Below are positions 52,171 through 61,328 of a stretch of 64,000 bases of DNA, one piece after another. The notes beneath the pieces are model-generated. The model was not told where the DNA came from. It did not search any database and saw only the letters and a program-made list of their open reading frames with translations. Each line of letters starts with the position of its first letter. The first letter of the stretch is position 1. The stretch is from assembly GCF_002266465.3 (NCBI RefSeq), contig NZ_CP029427.2, positions 4,962,501-5,026,500 on the forward strand. The letters run 5' to 3'. This DNA comes from Bradyrhizobium symbiodeficiens. Its GTDB lineage: Bacteria; Pseudomonadota; Alphaproteobacteria; Rhizobiales; Xanthobacteraceae. Made by a program: the position numbers and the translations under genes.

Positions 52171-52925
52171 TGATAGAAAACAATCTTCGAACCCTCGGCC
52201 CCGCCGAATCTAAAGTCGTCCTATCCTTCCGCGAGCAGGGACGAACGGTCGTGCGCGCGTCGGATGTGCTCGAGCTGCTGGGATCTGAGAACTCGGCCCG
52301 AAAAGTCATTCGCAATCTCATCAGGAAAGGCTGGCTCTCCAGAATAGTTGGCGGACGCTACATGCTGCTGCCGCCCGAACATGGTCCTGAAAACCTCGGC
52401 GAAAATAATATCCTCGCCCTTGCGGCTGCGGCTGTAGAGCCTTCCTACATCGGCTGGTGGTCGGCCGCATCCTATCACGGCTTCACTACCCAAAAGCCGA
52501 TGACTGTGTTTGTCGCGGTGCAGCGGCAAGTACCTGTCCGTACTATCGAGGGGAGCGACGTTCGCTTCATCAAAGTCACTCCCAGGAAGTTCTTCGGTTA
52601 CGGGCCGTATAAGGTTTACGACCGGATCGTCCTGATTTCGACGCCCGAGAAAACATTCGTGGACTGTCTGGATCATCCAGAACTTTGCGGCGGTCCGTCG
52701 GAGCTTGCGCGCATCGCCCATAGTGCGCTGGCAAAGCTTGATTTGGAGAAGCTGCGCGACACGGTCCTCTCGATGAAATCCAAAGCGGTTTTCCAGCGTC
52801 TCGGCTTCCTCTCCGACCTCGTCGGAAGGCCGCTCGCAGATGAGTTTCGATCGACCTTGAGGACTGCCGTTCCGAAGAGCTACCGTTCAACGTTCGGCCG
52901 GACGGAAAGGCGCGAGGGGATATAG
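52170..52925 (+). CDS. AbiEi family antitoxin (type IV toxin-antitoxin)
   Basis: A 251-residue protein. Its N-terminal winged helix (VVRASDVLELLGSENSARKV, then IRNLIRKGWLSRIVGGRYML) and AbiEi core (AAVEPSYIGWWSAASYHGF, VYDRIVLISTPEKTFVDCLD) match the antitoxin of the bacteriophage-abortive AbiE system. It counters the AbiEii nucleotidyltransferase without direct binding and autoregulates transcription. The ATG at 52170 has AAGG eight bases ahead. abiEii follows after 91 bases. Confidence 0.88.
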   Translation: MIENNLRTLGPAESKVVLSFREQGRTVVRASDVLELLGSENSARKVIRNLIRKGWLSRIVGGRYMLLPPEHGPENLGENNILALAAAAVEPSYIGWWSAASYHGFTTQKPMTVFVAVQRQVPVRTIEGSDVRFIKVTPRKFFGYGPYKVYDRIVLISTPEKTFVDCLDHPELCGGPSELARIAHSALAKLDLEKLRDTVLSMKSKAVFQRLGFLSDLVGRPLADEFRSTLRTAVPKSYRSTFGRTERREGI

Positions 52926-53016
52926 GCTACGTTGCCGCTTGGGGATTGTACGTAAACGCAAAGAGAGATGATCTGCTTTCTGAAGTTCCTCGAATTCAGC
53001 AAAAGGAATTCAACTG

Positions 53017-53910
53017 ATGCTGAGATTGAACGACATGCGCAGAGTAGCGCTCCGATCGGGGGCGCGCGATATCAGCAAGGTCGAGATCGACATCATCTTG
53101 ACCTACCTGTTGCAGCTTTTCGTCGAGAAGGGAATTACGGAGCACGTCGCCTTCAAGGGCGGGACGATGCTGCGCAAGATGGTTTTTGGCCCAAGAGGCC
53201 GGCTTTCAACCGACCTGGATTTCACGGTTCGAACCGACATCTCCCGGGACGACCTCATGACTATGATGCTCGATGCTTTGTCGGAACCTTATAGGGGACT
53301 TAGTTTCGAGCTAAAGGACAAGGACTGGTACCTCACCGACGACGGCTGTGCCGCAAATCCCATCTGCTCTCACGAGGACAACGAGCAAGGTGTCAACATC
53401 AAGCTGCAAGTCAGCTTGCGTGAGAAGCCTATTCTTCCTGTTCTGCCTGTCGCGCAACTTGACCAGGAATATTTCAAGCTTCTCGAATTCAAGCCGGCTG
53501 ACATTCCATCGCTCGCATTGGAGGAGGCGATCTCCGAAAAGATTCGCGCCGCGAGCCAGCGTTCGAAAATTCGCGACCTGCACGATCTTTCAGAAATCAC
53601 AGGACGCAATCCGAACCGCGACCTCGTGCGGCCGCTCGCGGTTCTGAAGCTCTGGAACAGCGGCGGTCCAGGCCTTGATTACGGGCGCTTCGCCGAACGC
53701 GTAAAAGGCGGCGGCGATTACGATATCGCCGATCTGACTAACCTTCTGCGAAAAGATCAGAAGCCCGATCTTGATGGGATGATCCGGCGCGTCATTGACG
53801 GTTTCCGGTTCCTTGCTGACTTAACGGAGGCTGAGAAGGTCCTTGCGGCCGACACGCAGCAGAAAAAACAACCGGAGGCGCAGGCTCTTGTTGCTTCTCT
53901 CAACGGCTGA
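53017..53910 (+). CDS. AbiEii/AbiGii family nucleotidyltransferase toxin
   Basis: A 297-residue toxin of the DNA polymerase beta-like nucleotidyltransferase superfamily. HVAFKGGTMLRKMVFG (about residue 46) and LSTDLDFTVRTD (about 65) give the G-G-T/S and D-x-D catalytic motifs, and AISEKIRAASQRSKIRDLHD the conserved helical region. AbiEii-type toxins nucleotidylate cellular targets such as tRNA and block growth during phage infection. It pairs with the upstream AbiEi gene; RBS AAGGAA precedes the start. Confidence 0.9.
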   Translation: MLRLNDMRRVALRSGARDISKVEIDIILTYLLQLFVEKGITEHVAFKGGTMLRKMVFGPRGRLSTDLDFTVRTDISRDDLMTMMLDALSEPYRGLSFELKDKDWYLTDDGCAANPICSHEDNEQGVNIKLQVSLREKPILPVLPVAQLDQEYFKLLEFKPADIPSLALEEAISEKIRAASQRSKIRDLHDLSEITGRNPNRDLVRPLAVLKLWNSGGPGLDYGRFAERVKGGGDYDIADLTNLLRKDQKPDLDGMIRRVIDGFRFLADLTEAEKVLAADTQQKKQPEAQALVASLNG

Positions 53911-54033
53911 TTCAGCGCTCCTCCTTCGAGCTCTGCGGAAATTTCTCCCGTAGACGACGAATCACCGCATTCGGCCAGCCAATTTATCGGCGCTCGAAGT
54001 TACCAACGAATAAAACGATGAAGGTCGCGCGAA

Positions 54034-54107
54034 GCGCCGGATGAGGTTGTATCCTAATGTTCAACTGCGAACGATGCACGCGCGGAAAGAGACCCCTCAT
54101 CCGGCGC
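54034..54107. repeat. Inverted repeat at the right edge of the island
   Basis: GCGCCGGATGAGG (54034-54046) and its exact complement (54095-54107) enclose 48 bases. The following CTACGCGCGCC and AAGGGGAGAAGGGA stretch resembles the common rhizobial intergenic repeat with a CCCCTCATCC core. Confidence 0.6.
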
Positions 54108-54150
54108 GCTACGCGCGCCACGTTCTCCACAAGGGGAGAAGGGACGCCGC

Positions 54151-55029
54151 TTACTGCCGCTTGGGCGCCGTTGCCGGCCTCGGCGGCTCAGGCGGTGGCG
54201 GCGGCGCGGCGGCGGGCGCGCTGTTGCTGGCGCCGAACAGCACGCGGGTCGGGTTGCGGTCGAAATTGTTCACGGCGCGGCTGATGTCGCCGAGGGTGCG
54301 CCGGCCGTCGGTCATCAAGGCGCCGGAGCGCTTGTCAAAATCGTCGGCGAGCTCGCGGATCGACTTCACCGCCTGGAACAGCTCGCCGCCGTCCTTGCCG
54401 CCGGCAAGCGTATTCAGGCCCAGCATGAGATTGTCGGCCTTGAGCATGACGCCGTCGACCTTGCCCATGATGACGTCGATCTTCTCGGAGTTGCGCGCCA
54501 GAGAGTTCGTGAAGGTCTCCAGATTCTTCAGCGAGTTCTTCACCGACTCCTGATTGTCGGCGACGATCTTGTTGATGTTCTGCAGCGTGCCGCGGATCGC
54601 CTCGGTGACGTCCTGCAGCTTGTTGGGATCGGCGGTCAGCGTCGGGATGCCGTCCTGGTCGAGCGGCGGCGGCGGCGCGGCCTCGTCGCCGCCCTTGAGC
54701 GAGATCGCGGCAACGCCGGTGAGGCCCTGGAATTCGAGGCCGACCAGGGTGTCCTTGCGGATCGGGGCGTTATTCTCGATCATGGCGAGTGCGACAACCC
54801 GCCGCGGGTTGTCCAGCTTCACCGAGACCACCTCGCCCACCCGGATACCGTTGAAATTGACGCTGCCGCCGTTGCGCAGGCCCGCCGCCGGACCTTCGAA
54901 CACGACGCGCAGCGGACTGCGCTGCTTGGTGGTGTGCAGCGACTGGAACCAGAGCACGAAGCCGATCGCCGCGGCAAGCACCGCCAGCGTGAACGATCCG
55001 ATCAAGACGTAGTTCGCCCGCGTTTCCAT
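54151..55029 (-). CDS. mlaD: MlaD family protein, MCE domain
   Basis: The periplasmic substrate-binding part of an Mla-type phospholipid transport system. A single N-terminal membrane helix (YVLIGSFTLAVLAAAIGFVL) anchors the MCE domain (residues about 38-115: VVFEGPAAGLRNGGSVNFNG, GLEFQGLTGVAAISLKGG). A long amphipathic helix region follows (NINKIVADNQESVKNSLKNL) and then a Pro/Ala-rich tail. The protein has 292 residues, longer than E. coli MlaD. It is last in the leftward mlaE-mlaF-mlaD operon, 37 bases after mlaF. Confidence 0.9.
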   Translation of the reverse strand: METRANYVLIGSFTLAVLAAAIGFVLWFQSLHTTKQRSPLRVVFEGPAAGLRNGGSVNFNGIRVGEVVSVKLDNPRRVVALAMIENNAPIRKDTLVGLEFQGLTGVAAISLKGGDEAAPPPPLDQDGIPTLTADPNKLQDVTEAIRGTLQNINKIVADNQESVKNSLKNLETFTNSLARNSEKIDVIMGKVDGVMLKADNLMLGLNTLAGGKDGGELFQAVKSIRELADDFDKRSGALMTDGRRTLGDISRAVNNFDRNPTRVLFGASNSAPAAAPPPPPEPPRPATAPKRQ

Positions 55030-55066
55030 CAGGTGCTCCGGCTACTCATCCCAGCTACTCAGCTCC

Positions 55067-55837
55067 TCACCCCATGACCGCGCGGGCGCGCTTGCCATGG
55101 AAATACTGCCTCAACCAGGGATGCTGCGAGGCCTGCATGTCGGCGATCGACCCTGCCGCTATGATCTTACCGTTTCCTAAAACGGCGATGCGGTCACATG
55201 CTGTGTAAAGGCTGTCGAGGTCGTGGGTTACCATGAAAACGGTCAGCCCCAAAGTGCGCTGGAGCGTCCTGACCAACTCGTCGAAATCGCCGGCGCCGAT
55301 CGGATCGAGGCCCGAAGTCGGCTCGTCCAGGAAGACGAGGTCCGGATCCAGCGACAGCGCGCGCGCCAGCGCCACGCGCTTGATCATGCCGCCGGAGAGC
55401 TCCGAGGGAAATCGCTCGGCGACCTCGGGCTTGAGGCCGACCATGGCGAGCTTGGCCATGGTGATCTCGTCCATCAGCCGCTGCGAGACCCGCAGATATT
55501 CGCGCATCGGAAACTGGATGTTCTGCCGCACGGTCAGCGAGGAGAACAGCGCGCCCTGCTGGAACAAGACGCCCCAGCGCCGCTCCACGTTGCGGCGCTG
55601 CGACGTGTTGGAGGAATCGAGGTCGACGCCGAACACCTCGATGGAGCCTGCGAGCTTCGGCACGAGGCCGATGATGGTGCGCGTCAGCACCGACTTGCCC
55701 GCGCCGGATGGGCCGACGAAGCCCAAAATCTCGCCGCGCTTGACGTCGAGGTTGAGGCCGTCGAGCACGCGTGTGCTGCCGAACTGCACGGTGATATCGC
55801 GGACGCGGATGATGGGATTTGGGATTTCGGGAGCCAT
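55067..55837 (-). CDS. mlaF: ABC transporter ATP-binding protein, MlaF type
   Basis: A 256-residue ATPase driving the Mla complex. It has Walker A GFVGPSGAGKSVLTRTI (about residue 42), signature FPSELSGGMIKRVALARAL (about 147), Walker B DLVFLDEPTSGLDP (about 168), and the H-loop VTHDLDSL. LSGGM with an Ile-Lys-Arg continuation is typical of Mla/Ttg2A ATPases. The ATG at 55837 comes 2 bases after the mlaE stop; a GTG at 55843 overlapping that stop is an alternative. Confidence 0.92.
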   Translation of the reverse strand: MAPEIPNPIIRVRDITVQFGSTRVLDGLNLDVKRGEILGFVGPSGAGKSVLTRTIIGLVPKLAGSIEVFGVDLDSSNTSQRRNVERRWGVLFQQGALFSSLTVRQNIQFPMREYLRVSQRLMDEITMAKLAMVGLKPEVAERFPSELSGGMIKRVALARALSLDPDLVFLDEPTSGLDPIGAGDFDELVRTLQRTLGLTVFMVTHDLDSLYTACDRIAVLGNGKIIAAGSIADMQASQHPWLRQYFHGKRARAVMG

Positions 55838-55839
55838 CG

Positions 55840-56973
55840 TCACATCCCGATCGAGGCGAAGAAGATCGCGAACACGCCGTCCATCACGATGACGAAGAAA
55901 ATACCCTTCACCACCGAGGCCGTGGTGTGCTGGCCCAGCGATTCCGCGCTGCCCTGCACGGCGAGGCCCTCGACGCAGGCGACGATGCCGATCACCGCGG
56001 CCATCACGGGGGCCTTGACGATGCCGACGATGAAATGGTCGATCGAGATGGCGTCGCGCAAGCGCAGCAGGAAGGCCTCGGGCTCGACGCCGCCATAGAG
56101 CCAGGCCACGAGCCCGCCGCCATAGAGCGCGGCCATCGCGCCGAGGAAGGCCAGGATCGGCAGCGCCAGCACCAGCGCCATCATGCGCGGCAGCACCAGC
56201 ACCTCGATGGGATCGAAGCCCATGGTGCGCAGCGCGTCGATTTCTTCCCGCATCTTCATCGAGCCGAGCTCGGCGGTGTAGGCACTCCCCGAGCGTCCCG
56301 CGACCATGATCGCGACCAGCAGCACGCCGATCTCGCGCAGCACCAGCACGCCCAGCATGTCGACCACGAAGATATCGGCGCCGAATCTTCGAAAATGGAA
56401 GATGCCTTGTTGCGCGATGATGCAGCCGATCAGGAAGGTGATCAGCACGACGATCGGCACCGCGCGCCAGCAAACCTGCTCCATGTGGTGCACGGTCGAG
56501 GTCAGGCGGAACGAGCGCGGATGGATCAGGACGCGAAACCCTGCCGCGAGCACGGCGCCGAGCATGTCGACGAGGCCCGCGACCGTCCCGCCCACGCCGG
56601 CCACGGCCCGGCCGATCTGCTCCAGCATGCCGGTGATGGTCACCGTGCCGCTGTCGACCACGGCCGTCGCCCTGACCCGCCGCACCTCGTCGACAAGGCT
56701 GGAATAATTGGCCGAGAGACCCGCGATCTGCGCCTCGACGGCGCCTTGCGTCAGGCTGCGGCGCAGCCGCTCGATCAGCCAGGCGCCGAAGGTGTCGAGC
56801 TTGGCGACCTCCGAGACGTCGATGAAGATGCTTTGCGGGCCACCGGCGAGCTTCTCGGCGTCGGCCACCATCCGCTCCAGCACCGGTGCGAAGCTCGCGG
56901 TCCAGGTTCCGGTGGCGCAGAGTGCCAGCGCATTGCCCTTGGCAATCCGTTCCAGCTTCGGATCGCTATTCAA
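55840..56973 (-). CDS. mlaE: Mla-type ABC transporter permease with N-terminal STAS-like domain
   Basis: A 377-residue protein. The N-terminal 110 residues resemble a STAS domain (SIFIDVSEVAKLDTFGAWLI), which in E. coli is the separate protein MlaB. The rest is the MlaE permease: FLIGCIIAQQGIFHFRRFGA, LREIGVLLVAIMVAGRSGSA and TAELGSMKMREEIDALRTMG, the last being the coupling segment. It is the first gene of the leftward operon. The fusion of MlaB and MlaE functions is common in alphaproteobacteria. Confidence 0.92.
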   Translation of the reverse strand: MNSDPKLERIAKGNALALCATGTWTASFAPVLERMVADAEKLAGGPQSIFIDVSEVAKLDTFGAWLIERLRRSLTQGAVEAQIAGLSANYSSLVDEVRRVRATAVVDSGTVTITGMLEQIGRAVAGVGGTVAGLVDMLGAVLAAGFRVLIHPRSFRLTSTVHHMEQVCWRAVPIVVLITFLIGCIIAQQGIFHFRRFGADIFVVDMLGVLVLREIGVLLVAIMVAGRSGSAYTAELGSMKMREEIDALRTMGFDPIEVLVLPRMMALVLALPILAFLGAMAALYGGGLVAWLYGGVEPEAFLLRLRDAISIDHFIVGIVKAPVMAAVIGIVACVEGLAVQGSAESLGQHTTASVVKGIFFVIVMDGVFAIFFASIGM

Positions 56974-57107
56974 GATGTCCCGCTCCCGTATGGGGCGGAG
57001 AAAATCAGAGTGTTGCGCACGCGCCCTTACCCAGAGAAGGTATCCCCAAGTGGTTAATGTTAGTTGCTAGAGGTAACTAGCAGGTTCAGATTTCGCCAGA
57101 GTTCAAA

Positions 57108-58103
57108 ATGACTTCCATGAAATTTGCTTCCCTGGCCGCGCGAATCGAGCGCTTCCCGATCGCAGGCAGCTTCACCATCAGCCGGGGGGCCAAAACCGAG
57201 GCCGTGACCGTCGTGGCCGAGGTCAGCCGGGACGGGCTTACCGGCCGCGGCGAATGCGTGCCCTACCCCCGCTATGGCGAGACGCCCGAGGCGACGCTTG
57301 CCGCCATCCAGGCCATGCAGCAGGCCGTGGCGGACGGCCTGACGCGGCAAGCCCTCCAGGCCGCCATGCCGCCCGGGGCGGCCCGCAATGCCCTCGATTG
57401 CGCCCTGATCGATCTGGAGGCCAAGGCGACGGGCCTGCGGGCCTGGAACCTGCTGGACCGGCCGGTACCGGGCGAGCGCACCACGGCGTACACGATCTCG
57501 TTAGGGACCCCCGAGGCGATGGCCGCCGCGACCGCCAGGGCGGCGCACCGCCCCCTTCTCAAGATCAAGCTCGGCGGCGACGGCGATCCGGAGCGGATCA
57601 TGGCAGTGCGCAAGGCCGCGTCCGAATCCGAGCTGATCGTGGATGCCAACGAGGCCTGGACCGAGGCCAATCTGGCGCAAAATCTCGCCGCCTGCGCCGC
57701 CGTCGGCGTCACGCTGGTCGAGCAGCCGCTGCCTGCAGGTCAGGACGAGGCGCTGGCGCGGATCAGGCGGCCGCTCGCGGTCTGCGCCGACGAGAGCGTG
57801 CACGACCGCAACTCGCTGGCGCCGCTGCGCGCGCGCTACGATGCCGTGAACATCAAGCTCGACAAGACCGGCGGCCTCACCGAGGCGCTGGCCATGGCGG
57901 ACGCCGCGCAGGCGCTCGGCTTCGAGATCATGATCGGTTGCATGGTCGCGACCTCGCTGTCGATGGCGCCTGCGATGCTGGTGACGCCGCAGGCGCGCTT
58001 CGTCGATCTCGACGGCCCCTTGCTGCTGGCGCGCGACCGCGATCACGCCCTGCGTTATGACGACAGCCTGGTCTATCCGCCGGACGCTTCGCTCTGGGGC
58101 TGA
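57108..58103 (+). CDS. dgcA: Dipeptide epimerase / N-acetyl-D-Glu racemase-like enolase
   Basis: A 331-residue enolase-superfamily enzyme of the L-Ala-D/L-Glu epimerase group. Active-site lysines lie in LLKIKLGGDGD (about residue 152) and VNIKLDKTGGLTEAL (about 248), and metal ligands in IVDANEAW (about 179), VEQPLP and VCADESVH (about 227). Sequence alone does not separate Ala-Glu epimerase (murein peptide recycling) from the rhizobial N-acetyl-D-Glu racemase DgcA; no dgcN partner is next to it. It is divergent from the mla operon. Confidence 0.8.
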   Translation: MTSMKFASLAARIERFPIAGSFTISRGAKTEAVTVVAEVSRDGLTGRGECVPYPRYGETPEATLAAIQAMQQAVADGLTRQALQAAMPPGAARNALDCALIDLEAKATGLRAWNLLDRPVPGERTTAYTISLGTPEAMAAATARAAHRPLLKIKLGGDGDPERIMAVRKAASESELIVDANEAWTEANLAQNLAACAAVGVTLVEQPLPAGQDEALARIRRPLAVCADESVHDRNSLAPLRARYDAVNIKLDKTGGLTEALAMADAAQALGFEIMIGCMVATSLSMAPAMLVTPQARFVDLDGPLLLARDRDHALRYDDSLVYPPDASLWG

Positions 58104-59269
58104 GGCATGAGCCGGTGCCGCGCCGACCAGATCAGAAGCGCGCCGGCCGCGGCCATCGCAGCCATCACGTAATACACGTCATCGCCGACGCGGGCGTAGA
58201 TCGCGCCTGACGCGATCGAGGTCGCAGCGCTGAGCAGTCCGCTGCACGCGGCGAGGTAGCCCTGCCCCCGCGCGATCTGATGCGAGGGCACGCGCTGCAC
58301 CAGGAGATTCATGGTGCCGACGACGGTCATGCCGAAGCTGAGGCCGTGGCCGAGCTGCACGATCGCGAGCAGCGCGAGCGGTGGCTCATTGGCGGTGACG
58401 ATCCAGCGCAGCACGGCGCTGAGCCCCCCGATCGCGATCATGGTGGACGGATGCAGCGAGAAGCGCGGCGACAGCGCGAACACCACGATCTCGGCGATCA
58501 CGCCCAGCGTCCACAGGCCCGCGATCGTCAACCCACCGATCCCATGGAGCTGCCAGTTGATGGCCGAGAAGGTGTAATAGGCGACGTGGCTGCCCTGAAT
58601 CAGCGCCGCCGAGACGATGACGGCCCAGAAGCCGGCATCGCGCAGCAGCGCCTCGCCGGCCTGCCTCTCCGTCGTCTTGCGCCTGACATCGTCCAGCGGC
58701 CGAAGCAGCAGGCCGGCTGCGACCGCAACGACGGCCCATGCGACGATGACCCAGATCAGATCGCGCGCGGCGATGTGGTCGACGAGATAGCCGCAGGCGA
58801 GCGAGCCGGCGGCGAAGGCCGCCGAGCCCCACAGCCGCAAGGGTCCGTAATCGAGCCCGTAGCGGGCGACGCCGCGCAGCGCATAGGCGTCGGTCAGCGG
58901 CATCGTCGGCGTCCACATCATGCAGGTCACCGCGTAGATCAGGAACAGCGCCAGCGGCTGCTGCTGCAAGCCGACCGCGGTAAAGCCGATCGCGGTCGCC
59001 AGCGCCGACACCATCATGCCGGCGCGAATCGCATGGCGCCTTTCGGCAAAGGCGGTCACTTGCGGCAGCGTGGTGAAGCGCGTGATCGCCGGCAGCGCGT
59101 TGATGAGGCCGATCCATGCCGCGTCGACGCCGATCGCCTTCAGCCACACCGGGAAGAACGGCAGATGCGTGCCCGAGACCGCGAAGACGGCCGAGTAGAA
59201 CAGGGCGAGGCTCACGGCGAATCGCCGTTTCGCCGATGCTGGCGTGGGGATTTGTGATTCGGGTGCCAT
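58073..59269 (-). CDS. MFS transporter
   Basis: A 398-residue, roughly 12-helix transporter resembling the 3-phenylpropionate/nucleoside (HcaT/LacY-like) MFS subfamily. SALFYSAVFAVSGTHLPF-type first helix, TPTMPLTDAYALRGVARYGL and DYGPLRLWGSAAFAAGSLAC are characteristic. Its 3' end overlaps the epimerase gene by 31 bases (convergent). The ATG at 59269 (MAPESQIPT) precedes a short polar leader and the first helix. The substrate is unknown. Confidence 0.85.
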   Translation of the reverse strand: MAPESQIPTPASAKRRFAVSLALFYSAVFAVSGTHLPFFPVWLKAIGVDAAWIGLINALPAITRFTTLPQVTAFAERRHAIRAGMMVSALATAIGFTAVGLQQQPLALFLIYAVTCMMWTPTMPLTDAYALRGVARYGLDYGPLRLWGSAAFAAGSLACGYLVDHIAARDLIWVIVAWAVVAVAAGLLLRPLDDVRRKTTERQAGEALLRDAGFWAVIVSAALIQGSHVAYYTFSAINWQLHGIGGLTIAGLWTLGVIAEIVVFALSPRFSLHPSTMIAIGGLSAVLRWIVTANEPPLALLAIVQLGHGLSFGMTVVGTMNLLVQRVPSHQIARGQGYLAACSGLLSAATSIASGAIYARVGDDVYYVMAAMAAAGALLIWSARHRLMPQPQSEASGG

Positions 59270-59344
59270 CAAACCAATTGCGATTCGGTCGATATCGTGA
59301 TGATCGTTACTGTAACGCGCGGTGATTTGCGCGACGAGATTGCA

Positions 59345-60739
59345 ATGGCCAACGAAGCATTCGCCCTTTCGCCCATGTCTGCCCGCGCGGCCGAGCCGAA
59401 CGAGCAGGATTACGACGCGATCCGCGAAGCCTTCATGGAGACGGCGCGCGGCCGCTGGTTCCTCGGCGAATACGCCAGGCGCAACCGCAACGCCGACACG
59501 AGCATGGTGCTCGACGCGGTCGCGAAAATCGAAGAAACCCTTGCGGCGCAGCGACAACCCGTCGTCGAAGATCGTCTGCCCGAAGCCCTGGTCGAGATCC
59601 GCCGCGCGATCCACCAGGCCGAGACGAGCGCCATCGCCGCCTTCGATCCCACCGCGATCGAGGCGAGCCTCGCCGCGATCCCGCGCGGCGTGCGCATCAT
59701 CAAGGAGATCTCCTGGCGCTGGCGCGAGATCGGCGCCGACGGGCGGATCTGCGACCTCATTGATTCGCAGCTCGCCTCGATCGAGGCCGCCTGCGGACAG
59801 ATTTCGATCATCGACCCCCGCGTCGAGCTCAAGGCCGCATTCGATCTCTTGAGGGATCGGGTGGAGCAGACCGACGGCGGCGCAACGCCGCAGGCGGCGT
59901 CTCCCGCCCCGGCTCCGGTGCAGGAGGCGCCGTCAACAGCCGCCGAAGCTCCGCCTGCCGAAACCGTGTCCGTGGCGACGGCGAGCGAAGCACCCGTGGC
60001 TTTTACGGAGCCGTCGCAGGACATCGCGGAGGCTGCCGAGGCCGAAGCAGCCAGCGAGACGGTTGGCAGCGCCCAGACGTTCGCAATTGTCGAGCAGGCA
60101 ATGAACGCGGCCATCGCGTCGGAGGTCGTTGCCGAGAGCCACATCGCTTCCGAGACTGTCGCGCTCGAAACGGAGATCGCCGAACCCGCCGCGCTTGCGC
60201 AAGCGACCGACGAATTTGCGCTCGATGCCACCGCGGAAGCCGAGGACGAAGCCATACTCGAGGCCATCGCGCTGGAGATGGCCGCGCCCGACCCCGAGTT
60301 CGACGAGATCACCGAGCCGGTCGAAATGGAAGCAGCCGTTCCGGAGCCGATGGTTGTGGAGGCCGCAGCACCCATTGCAGCCGAGATGCCGGAACCGATC
60401 GCACCAGAGCCGGCCGCCGCATCGGTGATGGAGGAGCCGGTCGAGGAAGCGCCGATCGCGATGGAATCGCTGGCGCGCCTCACCAACGCCATCGCGGAAG
60501 CCGCGGCCGAAGTGATGGAGCAGCCGGCCCCGGCCATGGCGGCCGCAGCATCGTTCGGCGCAGGCCCGACCGCGACGCTGCCGATGCCCTCGCCCTTGTC
60601 TGCTTCCCTGCCCGAGACCTCGCTCGGCGCCACCATCCTGGCCAGCGGTATCCTGCAAAAGCCCCGCGCGCCGGCCAACGATCCCCTCGCCCCGATCCGC
60701 CGCATGACCCAGGCCGAGAAGATCGCGTTCTTCTCGTAA
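59345..60739 (+). CDS. Acidic Ala/Glu/Pro-rich protein with helical N-terminal domain
   Basis: A 464-residue protein. Residues about 15-190 form a helical domain (EQDYDAIREAFMETARGRWF, LGEYARRNRNADTSMVLDAV), a pattern I associate with conserved but uncharacterised Rhizobiales proteins, some close to chemotaxis phosphatase-like families. Residues 195-420 are low-complexity Ala/Glu/Pro and very acidic, so disordered. A short conserved C-terminus follows (NDPLAPIRRMTQAEKIAFFS). No signal peptide. The ATG at 59345 is preferred over 59297 because the leader upstream is unlike the family. Function unknown. Confidence 0.65.
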   Translation: MANEAFALSPMSARAAEPNEQDYDAIREAFMETARGRWFLGEYARRNRNADTSMVLDAVAKIEETLAAQRQPVVEDRLPEALVEIRRAIHQAETSAIAAFDPTAIEASLAAIPRGVRIIKEISWRWREIGADGRICDLIDSQLASIEAACGQISIIDPRVELKAAFDLLRDRVEQTDGGATPQAASPAPAPVQEAPSTAAEAPPAETVSVATASEAPVAFTEPSQDIAEAAEAEAASETVGSAQTFAIVEQAMNAAIASEVVAESHIASETVALETEIAEPAALAQATDEFALDATAEAEDEAILEAIALEMAAPDPEFDEITEPVEMEAAVPEPMVVEAAAPIAAEMPEPIAPEPAAASVMEEPVEEAPIAMESLARLTNAIAEAAAEVMEQPAPAMAAAASFGAGPTATLPMPSPLSASLPETSLGATILASGILQKPRAPANDPLAPIRRMTQAEKIAFFS

Positions 60740-60819
60740 GGGGGGCACGAGAGCGGGGAAGAGGCGCACACTCAATCGTCATTGCGAGCGCAGCGACGTG
60801 TGGCGCGGTCAGCGCCCTA

Positions 60820-61179
60820 TCACCCGCAATTCCACACCGCTCCGATCGGCGTCCGTGTCCAGCACGGACCGAAGCTGCCGCCGTTGTAGCGGCCGCCGTT
60901 GAAGCCGGGGCGGCCGAAATAGTGCCACTCGCCGTCCCAGCGGTAATATTGCGGAACCGGATCGATGTACCAATGGCGGCGATCGTTGCGCGCCAGGCGC
61001 CGCATCGCGTCCTTCTGCTTGTAGAGCGGAATGCTGTTGCTCAGCGGCTGACGATAGCCCGGCAGGAAGCCGTAGCCCTTCCAGACCGGCTTGTGACGCT
61101 TTTGAGCGGGGTCAGCGGATGCGACGGCCGGCAGCAGCGACAGGATGACAGCAACGAATAGACACATGAAGCGCGACAT
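60820..61179 (-). CDS. Small exported protein, Tyr/Trp/Gly-rich
   Basis: A 119-residue product with a signal peptide (MSRFMCLFVAVILSLLPAVA, cleavage at ASA/D). The mature region is rich in aromatics (GYGFLPGYRQPLSNSIPLYK, WYIDPVPQYYRWDGEWHYFG) and ends with two cysteines (GPCWTRTPIGAVWNCG). It looks like a periplasmic or surface protein. No family name known. Confidence 0.65.
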   Translation of the reverse strand: MSRFMCLFVAVILSLLPAVASADPAQKRHKPVWKGYGFLPGYRQPLSNSIPLYKQKDAMRRLARNDRRHWYIDPVPQYYRWDGEWHYFGRPGFNGGRYNGGSFGPCWTRTPIGAVWNCG

Positions 61180-61328
61180 GGAGAGACCATAGACAGTCAG
61201 TTCCCGCCGCGCCATTCAAATTCGAGTGCAGCACGTTTCGCCGCTTCTGCCGAGCAGCCGCTCTCGCTATGCTCGCAAGACGCAGCGTGAGCGCTACGCG
61301 AACCGCCCGCATGTTCCGGAGTCAACGA

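Noticed and set aside
48600..54130. Integrative element with tRNA attachment site
   Set aside because: No tRNA gene, integrase, transposase or flanking direct repeat is visible; only composition and gene content mark the island.
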